DNA from: Albifimbria verrucaria
Lineage: Eukaryota; Ascomycota; Sordariomycetes; Hypocreales; Stachybotryaceae
Direction: 5' to 3'
Length of the DNA: 64,000 nucleotides
Assembly (NCBI GenBank): GCA_020081605.1
Contig: JAHREC010000049.1
Coordinates: 1,674,001 to 1,738,000 of the forward strand
Shown here piece after piece: positions 1 through 10,120 of the stretch. The translations under genes and the position numbers were made by a program. The notes under the pieces are model-generated. The model saw only the letters and a list, made by a program, of their open reading frames with translations, was not told the origin of the DNA and ran no database searches. The stretch's first letter is position 1, and each line of letters begins with the position of its first letter.

Positions 1-2
1 CA

Positions 3-299
3 CATCTCAGAATCGACCCAGATTCGACTGTGGTTTTCGCTAGCCCACCTTGGGGTGGCCCTGGTTATAGGACCGATGAAGTCTTCGACTTAACCACCAT
101 GCAACCTTACAACATTACTCAGTTGTATGATGCATACAAACGAATGGACCATGCTCTATTTCTGCCTCGGACTAGCGACATTCGTCAAGTCGCAAAATTA
201 GCTCCTAAAGAGCAAAAGATCGAGGTCGTTCAATACTGTATGGAGGGTGCAAGCAAAGCCATGGTGGCTTACATTCCAGGCATTTCGAGCCACGAATAA
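3..299 (+). CDS. TGS1: Trimethylguanosine synthase, C-terminal part (5' end outside window)
   Basis: Tgs1 methylates the m7G cap of snRNAs and snoRNAs at N2 to give the trimethylguanosine cap, in the nucleolus and nucleus. The frame is open from base 3 and ends at TAA 297-299, leaving 98 residues. The methyltransferase motif SPPWGGPGY at 34-62 is the Tgs1 signature: the NPPF-like catalytic motif IV with the Trp that stacks on the cap. The tail with DHALFLPRT and VEVVQYC-like segments is usual for fungal Tgs1. The N-terminal half, including the SAM-binding motif, lies left of the window. No frameshift is visible here. It converges with the gene ending at 885. Confidence 0.9.
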   Translation, partial: HLRIDPDSTVVFASPPWGGPGYRTDEVFDLTTMQPYNITQLYDAYKRMDHALFLPRTSDIRQVAKLAPKEQKIEVVQYCMEGASKAMVAYIPGISSHE

Positions 300-884
300 T
301 GCTACGTGAGTTGATGATCCGTATTCAAGCCTGATCAAGATTTGGTTTAGCTAGTCTATTTCATGTGTGCGTTATTAGAGGTTCATGAATAAATGGTTTC
401 AACATGCCGCCAATAGCGCTTATAGGATACGAATGTTCCTCAAATATAGACCAACAATTCCCGTGCAGGCGTACTCTTTTTTTTCTTCTCTTTGTTACTT
501 CAAGCTTAGTCTTACCATTGGCGATACCCGTGTATCTTGTTCAAGGGCTATGCTCAGGCTTGGTGAATAAGTTGGTTATGATGTGAGCTCCAGCCCGTCA
601 CTCCTCGGTTTGTGATTATAATAGAAGCCTTTAAGTCGCTCTCTCCCACAAGATTGTTCAAGCTTTGGCAGCAAAACATTTGCTCCCAGGTTTTGGTCTA
701 TTTTATTATAATTTTGTTTGAAAAAACTGCAAATAATAACTCCATATATTTGTACGGAATGTTATATAATTGCAAGGCTGCGGCCTGCTGCGCCAAAATG
801 TCTACCGCTTGATGCACAATGATGCGATTCAGGACTACGGTAGACACCACTACAAAGCATATATAATCTATTCCGTCGCATAGC
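300..884. other. Intergenic, convergent 3' ends
   Basis: This AT-rich stretch lies between two convergent genes and presumably holds both 3' UTRs. AATAAA-like polyadenylation signals are plausible on either strand (for example around 385-392). No conserved coding frame is seen. Confidence 0.5.
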
Positions 885-2779
885 CTATTTGCCTTGATTC
901 CGGTACTTGCTATCGTATCCTCCTTTCGCTTCAATGAAAGGTTCATTTACCACCAATTTACCTTGGCGAATCGCTTTCGAGCGGGCATCGCCCTCAGATT
1001 TAGCTTTCGCCCTGGCGGCCTGAAGAGCTTTGATGCTATCGTTAATGATGTCAATATGCACGCTTAATGGAAGCTGTATGGGCGTGTTGGTGTGGTTCTT
1101 GAGCTCATCAAACCGCCTCTTTAGTTCATTCAGGCCAGCACGGAACTCTGTTAACTCGAGGAGAAGCCTTTCATGAACTAAAATGCTCACTGCAAGCTGC
1201 GTTTCCACCTTTCCAAGTGTATTGATGTGTTTCTCGCGATTCCTATCCCATACGCTGCTGCCAGCAACCAAAGTCCAAAGCTGCTGGAGGGAGTGGGCTG
1301 GGTATATTGTAAATCGTTCATCTCTTGCGAGGTGTAATGACTGATATCTGCCAGGTATCCCTACTATACTTGAGTAGCTTAAGTGTGGCTTCGGCTTCAT
1401 CAATACGCTCTCCGACGACCTGAGAAGCGTCCGAGATGTGTCCAATATACCGAGCAAAGACTGTGCTCTCCTTCAATGGAGGGGGCGATAAGAGCCAAGA
1501 GATAATCGACGTGAACGAGAATTGAATTTGCTGACTCTGTGATTTTTCCATTTCACGCAATCGAATTAAGGTCCAATAATTAATGCTGATAACTCTGGTG
1601 GAAAGAGAATGGCAACGGATGTGAAAGTCTGTGACACTGCCTATCGTTTCTACAGTGTTGTCAATGTAGCCGTCGAATAATGGGAGAAGATCGTCACGAT
1701 GCTTCAGTTCGGAGTACTTGACGTTAGCACGCAACTGACGCATGACCAACTCAGAGCGCACAAGTTCGTGATTGATGCCAGCCGTCTGGACACTATACTC
1801 TAGCACTTGCAGTGTTCTACCCTGCACGCGCATGAGATCCTCCACCGTCGAGGTCAAGGCCTCTGACGTCTCATTGCCTGTAGTCACAGGCGCCGTTGAG
1901 TGGGCACCAGGATGGCGCAAGTGTATGGAAACCTGGAATACGGCACAGGGGTACTGAACCCAGAGGATGATAGACCGAACAATTAGGGTAAATCCATTGT
2001 ACTCCAGGGATGGTGCAAAGAGGTGAGATGATGGCGTTGGCTGAGTATGCAACCATGTCCGTGAGAATGACACAAGCTCCAAGCAGAATGCAAATGGCCA
2101 TGCAGGCAGCCACTACGCTGGCCAGTGGTGTTCTTACGTAGTGAACAGCAAGTCGGTTGACGTCGAACAGCCAGACAGCAGCATCGTACACAATCGTTCC
2201 CAGGAAATTGATCAAGTAGTGGACCTTTCCCATGGTGGTCAGCTGGTCCCTCTGTCTGTCGGCATGAGATGGTGACAGCTCCGTGTCGGTACTGTTTTCC
2301 GTCTCTTCATCTGTTTCGGAAAAGGACAGCTGTTTTCTCATCTCTCTCGCTGCGTAGCCCAGCTCTGTGTGTTTCTGGTCTTTTGTGTCATCGTCAAAGT
2401 CGCTGAAGTCGTCTTCTTCTTCGTCTTGGCTTTGGCCTTCTTCTGCCTCCTTCTCTTCTATGGCGAATTCAACAGGAGATAGGCATTCTTCTGGCTCATC
2501 GGTGTCATGAGCTGAATTAACCGATTTTTCCTTCTCCATTACCTGGCTGTATCGCTGGTCCCTGGTGGTTGAGATAGTTGGGGGTTGATTGTGTTCCTCT
2601 TGTCGTGGAGTACTTCCCATATCGCCTGCGGATGAGGTTCCTCTTCTACTTCTTCTGGTCTCATGGTAAGTTGCGGCTGTAGAAGTTGTCTCGAGCAACT
2701 CGGTGTCGGCCATGCTCTGAACTCGAGATCCTCTTTTTTCACTTGCTGATGAGCCTCGTCGTGTCGTTTGCCTCGCCAT
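885..2779 (-). CDS. Unrecognised acidic membrane protein with helical C-terminus (frames broken)
   Basis: I do not recognise the family. Three frames join end to end on the minus strand, giving about 630 residues. Residues 1-190 are polar, rich in Arg/Ser/Thr and then Glu/Asp, with an acidic run (EEEDDFSDFDDD). A hydrophobic helix follows near 225-255 (ASVVAACMAICILLGACVIL), then a Cys/Pro-rich segment. The remainder is long amphipathic helices with heptad-like Leu and Glu/Lys patterns, ending in a basic tail. Breaks lie near 1885-1915 and 1318-1345. Each is bridged by a one-base change, and no good intron fits. The layout (disordered acidic N-terminus, one membrane anchor, coiled C-terminus) suggests an ER or nuclear-envelope protein, but that is inference. 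The start at 2779 is the first ATG of the open frame. Confidence 0.55.
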
Positions 2780-4017
2780 GTTGTCACAGGAGCCGCTTGC
2801 AGCTCGAGGAAAACACGGACGTCCTTGTCGGTGACGGTTTGCTGTAGTGTAGTATGTAGTTTCTGATGAATTGGAGAGATTCGTCTTCAGCGCTCGGCCT
2901 AAGCCAAACTGGAGAGGAATGAATGGTGTGAGATGAAGAGAACGGGGGACTGTATGGACAGCACAGCACTAGAATGAATCAAGTAGCTCCTGTTGAGAGG
3001 GATACTGAGTCAAATACTTTTGAAGTGAAAGGAGAACAAAAGACAGAGGGCGTTCGAACTGGTGTATTTATAAGAGACTGTGCCATAGAGATTCACCTGC
3101 TTTGGACCGCATCCGCGCAGCTATCCGGTCAGGCTGGTCTGTGTCCGTGTGCTACCGTAGAGTACATATATGTATATACATTACTGTACATTCAAGTCAA
3201 TCAAGTGAATGTAGACCATGTTGTTTGCCCGTGCGTTGAGAACAAAAGAAATGCACATGGCCAGAGCTCAAGCGTCCGTCTGGAGAGGATGGATGAAGCT
3301 TCTCCAAAGACCGACTTGCCAGGTGGACTTACACCGTTCTTTTGACAACTCTTTCTCCAGCTCTTATATACAGTACGCATTAAGACGAGCCAAAACATTC
3401 AAATTACTAGTGATAGCCATGCAATGTTCATGTTGCAACATGCTTGAGATCAATAAACCTCCTGTCGGCTCGCGTTTGTGTTGGAGGGTTGGACGGTTGA
3501 CGGTGAACATGCCCTGAAATGATGAAGGACCTAGTTGGAGCGAAGTGCAGATATCTCAACCGGCGATGGACAAAATATTGAGAAATAAACGATTAAAAAT
3601 GTAAGGGATTTATGATAACATAGAAGGTAACAAACTACAGAAATTATATGTTTTTCCGAAGCTTTTTTTTTTTTTTTTCATAACCATGGACCTCGTATCC
3701 TGTTAGAGATCGCAAGGAGGCGGCACTTTTATTCTCCCATGGTAGCAACAAATTTTCTTGAAAACATCGCTCTGTTGGATTCCACTACATTTATTGCTGG
3801 AAGCCTTCGTTTGTGACTGAAAGAGACGTTGGAGATGTTGACATCAGTACAGTTTGTACAGATTCTATGCACTGTGATTTTGCCTGCCAATTTTTTGACT
3901 TGATGAGGGAATCATTGGGTCTGCACTGGAGACTACACTATGTGACCCATCGTCCACCATAGCAATTTTCACTAAAACAAAATCGACGTCTTGCGCTCGC
4001 TGCACCACGGTCTCAAC
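2780..4017. other. Divergent intergenic region / promoter
   Basis: This region separates divergently transcribed genes and must hold both promoters. It contains a 16-base T run at 3663-3678, a feature often found just upstream of fungal transcription starts, and AT-rich DNA at 3570-3660. Short open frames on both strands show no protein-like composition. Confidence 0.45.
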
Positions 4018-6274
4018 ATGGCAAAGGATAAAAAGAAAAACTCGGACGCTAAGAAAGCCAAGAAGGTCGGCTTCACCTACACACTCTCTGATGATGCCTG
4101 ATTATGAGCGACTGACACCCTCGGTAGGCTGAGAAGGCGGCCAAGCAGGCCAGCAAAGGCGACAAAAGGCCAAGACCAAGGCTGCCAAGATCGAGGGCAG
4201 TGACGCCGAAGATGTTGATCTGGACGCTGTCTTGGAGGAATACCGTCGTCAGCAAGAGCAGTTTCTCCAGATCACCGAGACTGTGTGTGACGCCCCGCCC
4301 AAGGCTCGGGCTGCGTCCACATTTCTCGCTTCACCCCACGACAGCAACTCTCTGCTGCTGTTTGGCGGTGAATATTTCAACGGCTCCCTTGCCCAGTTCT
4401 ACAATGACCTGAACATTTACAACATCAGCCGCGACGAGTGGCGCTGCGTTACCTCTCCAAATGCTCCCTCCCAAGGTCAGGCCACGCATGGACGAGGGCC
4501 TCCAACCCCAACTTTGTCTACCTTTTCGGTGGCGAGTTTTCATCTCCAAAGCAGGGTACCTTCCATCACTACTCGGATTTTTGGAGGCTTGAGCCAGGTA
4601 TCCGGGAGTGGTCCAAGATTGAGGTCAAGGGCAAGGACAAGAGTCCCCTGCTCGAAGTGGCCATCGAATGACTTACTGGAAACAATACATCATCCTGTTC
4701 GGCGGTTTCCAGGACACCTCAAACCAGACAAGATACTTGGCAGATTTGTGGATATTTGACACGATCAACTACGTGTGGCACTCACCAGCCCTGCCCCAGG
4801 CTCAACTGAAGCCTGATGCCCGTTCCTCTTTCACATTCCTGCCCCACGAGCAGGGAGCGGTGCTTTATGGAGGATACTCACGTGTAAAGGCTACAGTTGA
4901 GTCAAGCAGAAGGGTGGCAAGGGCGTGACTCAGGCCCAGAGGAACGTCTTGATCCCCAAGGTTCATGAAGACTGTTTCTTCCTGCGCATGTCCCAACCTG
5001 CCGATGACTCGAACCCTAACACGCCTCCCACGGTTCGGTGGGAGAAGAGGAAGAAGCCGGCCAACACACCCGCTCCATCGCGTGCCGGAGCAACCATGAG
5101 CTGGCACAAGGGTCGTGGCATCATGTTTGGCGGTGTCCACGATGTAGAGCAGAGCGAAGATGGCATGGACAGCGAGTTTTTAATCAGCTTTTTGCGTGGA
5201 ACATTGAGCGCAACCGTTTTATGCCTCTTGCCTTGCGAAAGCCACGGCAGCAGAAGAAGGTCGCTGTAGAGCAGCAGCGTGGAGGCCGCCGCGGTCGTGC
5301 TCAGGCGAACGAGGAGGAGCTTCTCCGTCAGCTGGCTGCGCTGGAGACCGGCAAGTCGATCGAAGATGCTGACGGCATCGAGCTGGAGAAGAAGGCCGAG
5401 GAGGTCGATGAGGAGGCTAACCCGGTGCGAGAGATGCCGGTCAGCATGGAGCCTCCACATGTAAGGTTTAACGCCCAGCTCGCCGTGCAGGATGATGTAC
5501 TCTATATCTATGGCGGCACGTTTGAAAAGGGTGATCGAGAGTTTACATTCGACGACTTGTATGCCATCGATCTTGGCAAGCTGGACGGATGTAAAGAAAT
5601 CCACAACCGTCCTGTTGATGACTGGATTGTAAGCACACACCTATTCCCTAGAACTAGACAAGACACTAACACGGAGCTACAGGAGTCCGAGGATGAGGAG
5701 GATGAGGAAGACGATGAGGATGAAGACGATGAGGGCGACGAGGACGAGGATGAAGAAATGGAGGAGAGTCAGTCCACTGAACAGCTACACACGCCTAGCA
5801 AGCGGAAGAAGGCACGCGATGAAGTATCTGAGGCTTCTGCAGAGTCGCCTACTACTCCCACCTCGACCGAAGAGGAGGATGAGACTGAGACGGCTGCCAC
5901 ATCTGTGGATGACGGCCTGCCTCACCCTCGTGTAAGTTCTGCCCCCTCTCCTCTTTTCAGTCATCGTCAGCGCACAGTTTCTAATAAGCGTTTCTATTTA
6001 GCCATTCGAGTCTCGACGCGAGTTCTTCGTCCGCACATCAGCCGAGTGGCAGGAGATCCTCATGACGAGCCTCCGGTGGAAGAACATCCAGCCAGAGTCG
6101 CTGACGATCAAGGAGATCAAGGCCAAGGCGTTCGAGCTGAGCGAAGAGAAGTGGTGGGACTGCCGCGAGGAAATCACGGCGCTGGAGGAGGAGCAGGAGG
6201 CGGCTGGTATCCAAGAGGTGGTCAGCCTGGCGGAGCGAGGCGATGCCAGTGCGGGAGGCGCAAGGAGGAGGTAA
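4018..6274 (+). CDS. Kelch-repeat protein, KEL3/KLHDC4 type
   Basis: The N-terminus is Lys/Ala-rich (MAKDKKKNSDAKKAKK), followed by Kelch blades with the diagnostic pieces LLLFGGEYFNG, VYLFGGEF, YIILFGGF, AVLYGGYS, GIMFGGV and LYIYGGTF. An acidic Glu/Asp run lies at 5690-5760. The conserved C-terminal domain (FESRREFFVRT, then a WKNIQPES region) is that of yeast Kel3 and human KLHDC4. Kelch propellers bind partner proteins, and the exact role of this family is poorly known. Introns are 4066-4127, 5629-5682 and 5932-6001, all GT-AG and in phase. Five single-base losses break the frame, near 4170, 4465, 4635, 4900 and 5180. Restoring each gives one continuous family-typical protein of roughly 690 residues, so these are probably sequence errors. 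Confidence 0.86.
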
Positions 6275-6523
6275 TTATATGCGAAGATGTAGGAATGTCA
6301 GAGCACCAGTCTTACGAGGGCAACATATTACATGGCATATACACAGCTTTGGATATCATCTTGCAAGAACTTCAATATAAAATCTACTCTTGCCTCATCA
6401 GTCATCCCTCATATCTGCCTCACTAATGCCACACGTCGTTACAGCGCCGCCCCTTCCATGCAAACCCGAGACCTGTCATATACACCGCGATGCTTCCTCC
6501 AAGATCGCTCAAAACTCCAAATC

Positions 6524-6795
6524 CTACGGCTGCTTAGCCATCGGGGGTACTCCTGTCCATCGCGCTCGACCTTGGGCTCGCAAGTGCAGCGCTCCTCCGC
6601 GGGGATGTTGTCCATGACCATAGCGATGTGGGCGCCACAACCCCACCATGTGGACTTTTCTACAGCGAATGCGCAAAAGAGCGCAGCATGTGAGCTCGCT
6701 GGTATTGCACAATACGGGGCTTCGGGAGGTTCAAGATGTGCTTTCTTGAGGGAGGTTGACTCACTGCAAGTATCGCAAGCTGCCTTTCTGCACAT
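6524..6795 (-). CDS. Small conserved Cys/Trp-rich fungal protein
   Basis: Exon 1 is 6765-6795 (MCRKAACDTC plus one base) and exon 2 is 6524-6659. The intron 6660-6764 has GTGAGT at the donor and CTGTAG at the acceptor. Splicing gives MCRKAACDTCKKSTWWGCG, then a block with VMDNIPAEERCTCEPKVE. This pattern (MC-x5-C-x2-C, TWWGCG, RCTC-PKVE, EYPP) is that of a widespread uncharacterised ascomycete protein of 50-60 residues. The six Cys could bind a metal or form disulfides; no signal peptide is seen. One base is apparently missing in the run of five G at 6543-6547. With it restored the protein ends EYPPMAKQP at a TAG (6524-6526), 55 residues in all. Function is unknown. Confidence 0.75.
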
Positions 6796-7336
6796 GATGA
6801 TGAGTAGGGGCTTAGTAAAGTGGTTCGAGTATGGCGAGGCAAGTAATGATACAGAAGCGCAGTGCTATTTGGTTGGCTTTGCGCTCTTGGGTTGCTCTGG
6901 ATGAAGGAGTATCAGATGATGCAAGGTAGAAATTGCATTTACCTTATCAGCGTTTCTTAGTCTTGCCTTTGGGGTCAATCGATACGTTATGTGACGCATC
7001 AGTACTGGTGGCCGGTGTGGGTCAACCTACTTCGATCCACGGTCAATCTCCTAGCTATGGGCTGCAAGATGGGGATCAGGAACAATTAAATGGTTGCATA
7101 TTTCGACTATCCGCTGCTCTTACTTTGATTTGTTGGTGCGCCCGCTTCCGACGAGATAGGCTGGTCATGCAACTCGAGTATGTTCATCAAACTTCGTGTT
7201 ATAGCTACATAGAAAACGTATGAAGATGGCTAAATCAACGTTGTGGCTCCATGAATGCACCAATATGACTGTCCATACGAACAGGCCGCCTATGAATCAA
7301 GTGTGGCAATCTTGCGTCTTCCTCAAGTCTGCTCCG
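6796..7336. other. Intergenic between two minus-strand genes
   Basis: This stretch contains the promoter of the small Cys/Trp-rich gene and the 3' UTR of the peptidase gene. No open frame with protein-like composition is visible. Confidence 0.45.
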
Positions 7337-8317
7337 TCATAGCTCGCCTCCGTCGTCTGGCTTTTCCTTTCGCCTCTTCTTGGCAGCCTCCTCGCTCTCG
7401 ACGAGGGAGCGGATCAGGTTGACGGCTAGCTCTCTGCCTCGTGCAACTGCTGCCTCCGTGGCGTCCGCTGGGACGTGGAAGAATATGACCTTTCTGGGGC
7501 GCTGTTCCTTGTAGAGCTGGGAGAGCGAGGAGTAGTATATAAAATCGCAGAGATACCTGCCGGGGTCGTCTGAGATGCGGAGGTCTAGATCCTTCTGTGG
7601 ATTACGAATTGTATTCCCTTTGTTAGCCAGTTCTCTTGAAGGATTATGGAGGAGGGTTGCCGCTCCAGACTTACCGCGCTGTGCTGCTGCCAACGTGACC
7701 AAACATCGGGCACGTCCAGATCTGTCTCCAGCTCATCTGGTAGTCCAAACCAAGGCCAGTTTGGGCCATGTCGTGTCTCGTCATCGCCAAACTCATCTTC
7801 GAGCTTTTCGCCATCCACATCAGGGGCGAAGTATCCGGTACGGTGGGCACGGCGCTCGATCTGGTAGATGGACCCCGGCGCAGCCATGCCGATATGGATC
7901 ATGATATCTGGTCTCTTGGTGGGCCGTTGGCCATCGTCGTCGCCATTTCCATCCTCCGTCGGCTCCCACAGCTTCGGAACAAGGCTCCTCACGACCTTGT
8001 AGTTGACGCGAATTGGCTCCGGGTACACCTGGATGCGCACCTCAGGAATGTCGGCGGCGGCTTGCCTCGAGCCCGGGTCCTTGGCCCGCAAGGGAGGCAG
8101 ATGCGAAGGTAGCCCTCGAGCAATCTCCACGACGGGTTAACGGGGTAATTCTCCCTAAAGGGCTGCGCATCGTGGTCTTAGCATTCGAAACCCGACGGAC
8201 GGGGCCATGTAAGCCGAGGAGGTGAAGTAAGACATAAGACATTCGAAAGGCAATACTCACACCAAAGCCGGTGACGAACACGGTGACCTCGTCTCGTGAA
8301 TCAACTTGCGAACCCAT
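7337..8317 (-). CDS. Pyroglutamyl-peptidase I-like cysteine peptidase (C15)
   Basis: This enzyme type removes N-terminal pyroglutamate from peptides in the cytosol. Three exons are seen: 8261-8317, 7675-8162 and 7337-7594, with GT-AG introns 8163-8260 and 7595-7674. The translation begins MGSQVDSRDEVTVFVTGFG and continues PFRENYPVNPSW, matching the family's GFGPF...NPSW opening. Then come DIMIHIGM, YEIE-like IYQIERRAHRTGY, SDDPGRYLCDFIYY (with the catalytic Cys) and VIFFHVP (with the catalytic His). About 267 residues are predicted, larger than bacterial enzymes (about 215) but usual for fungal members, which carry an insert near the WPWFGLPDE segment. One base is missing near 8125-8130, directly after NPSW. 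Start choice: the first ATG that leads into TGFG. Confidence 0.87.
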
Positions 8318-9270
8318 TGTTCTGAAAGCCACGGCCTCGCAGCTTTGCGAGACAGTCGATGTGGATATGTGCTGGAAAGCAATGTTGGAAGGGACCTGCT
8401 CGCGGGGAAGATGATGGGTATCCCTCATAGCATCTTACCCCACACGCTACCCCGACCCTCAAGGTACCGCCAACAAATCTCGTACACCAGCGTGTTGTCC
8501 AGGCAAACTTTACCCGCCCATGGCTTCACTGCGTTGGGCAGATGCAAGCCTTAGGCTTTTGCTATGATCCTTCGGATATGCACGGCAGAGTGGTTGGGAT
8601 GTTGGGCCAACAGCGTCCCTTTGCATCATGGGCGGGGTTGGTTACCCTGGACCTCGAATGATATCCGTGATGTTTGTCACCGCACGAAGGAGAGTGTGTC
8701 CCATGGGCATGGGTATGTGTGTGTGTCTTCTGCTTCTACTGCTGCTGCTGCTGCTGCTGCTCGGCCCTGGTGTTCTTCTCTGCACCCTCGGCCGTGGGAG
8801 TCATCAATCGACTCCACGCCATTACCTCATCCCCAATGTTCGTGGATCCGCATCGGCCAGGTAGCGAGTCCGCTCGAAGTTTAGCACAGCGGGATTCGGA
8901 CCAAAACTCCCTTGGTAGTTAATCGTGTGCTCGCTGTTTTGTCTCCCGTTGGAAGGCGATGGACACTAGCCTGGATCTGGAGGCTCCGTCCCGATCCTGC
9001 GGAATTTCCACCTACAGGCCCCTCCGATTATTGGGAATGGCATCTCAACCGTTGCACTTCTGACCGCGAACAAGTGTGTAGAGTTGACCGAAGAGTCATT
9101 CGGCCATTCCGTAACACGGTTTTCTTCTTTAATCCTTAAAACTCGTCCTTTTCTACAACTAGGTTGTGACCTACCTCCCCAGTCATTCATCCCAGTACAG
9201 AAATCACTCACTTCCACCGCCAAAAGCCCAAGCCTAACCTATACCTAGAATCTGATTATCAAGATTCAAT
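8318..9270. other. Divergent intergenic region / promoter
   Basis: Divergent promoter region for the peptidase and HAD phosphatase genes. It contains a GT run and a (CTG)7 microsatellite at 8739-8759. Short frames that translate the repeat as poly-Leu or poly-Cys have no other support. Confidence 0.45.
8739..8759 (+). repeat. (CTG)7 microsatellite
   Basis: Seven perfect CTG units follow a short GT run at about 8715-8725. The repeat lies in non-coding DNA between divergent genes. Confidence 0.9.
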
Positions 9271-10120
9271 ATGGGATCGCAAACAGAAAACGCCTCGGCG
9301 CCTATCCAGGTGTCCTTTGACGGTTTCCTGTTCGACATGGATGGTACTATCATTGATTCAACGCCCGCCATCGTCAAGCACTGGCATGAGTGAGCATCCC
9401 CTATTTTCATTACACACTGAACATGGGCTAACGACCATCGCTCTCCATAGAATTGGAAACGAGATTGGTGTTGATGGAGCAGTCATTCTAGAAACGTCGC
9501 ATGGTCGACGAAGTATAGACGTTCTAAAGATCCTTGCCCCGGAGAAAGCAAACTGGGAGTGTAAGTATATCCCCACGCCCACTTTTCCAGGATCATAACC
9601 TAGAGACACCAAGCTGACAGACGGCAGATGTTCGCCACATGGAAGGTCTGATGCCTAAGCTGTACGGACAGGATGCCGTCGAAGTTCCCGGCGCCAGGTC
9701 TCTTCTCGATGCCCTAGTCTCCCGCGGCAGCCCCTGGGCCATCGTAACCTCTGGCTCAGAGCCCCTTGTCACCGGCTGGCTCAACGTTCTCAAGCTCGCC
9801 ACCCCGAGCACCTTGTGACTGCTGAGTCTGTAAAGAACGGTAAGCCCGACCCGACCTGCTACCTCATAGGCCGCGCCAAACTCGGCCTCGAAGACACTTC
9901 AAAGCAGATCCTCGTCCTCGAGGACAGTCCTGCCGGCATCCAGGCCGGCAAGGATGCAGGCTGCAAGGTCCTCGGCCTTGTGACGAGCCACACGCTGGAA
10001 CAAGTCGTCGCCGCCGGTCCAGACTGGGTGGTCAAGGACCTGGACTCGGTGAAGGTTGTCGGACATGAGAACGGCAAGATAACTCTTGAGATCTCCAACG
10101 TACTGGGGAAGAGTTCATGA
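9271..10120 (+). CDS. HAD-superfamily phosphatase, glycerol-3-phosphatase/DOG type
   Basis: The HAD fold motifs appear in order: motif I FDMDGTIIDS (nucleophile Asp and acid/base Asp), motif II AIVTSGS, motif III Lys in NGKPDP, and motif IV EDSPAGIQAGKDAG. Length (about 240 residues) and sequence match the fungal Gpp1/Rhr2 and Dog families, which dephosphorylate glycerol-3-phosphate or 2-deoxyglucose-6-phosphate. Sequence alone does not decide the substrate. Introns are 9390-9450 and 9561-9627. One base is missing in the C run near 9805, where the frame must pass from LKLATP to EHLVTAESVKNG. The start at 9271 is the only ATG before motif I in frame. In yeast such enzymes supply glycerol for osmotic and redox balance. 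Confidence 0.87.

Noticed and set aside
8564..8884. Frames with poly-Leu, poly-Cys or poly-Ala at the CTG repeat
   Set aside because: All three come from the (CTG)7 microsatellite; none has flanking protein-like sequence.
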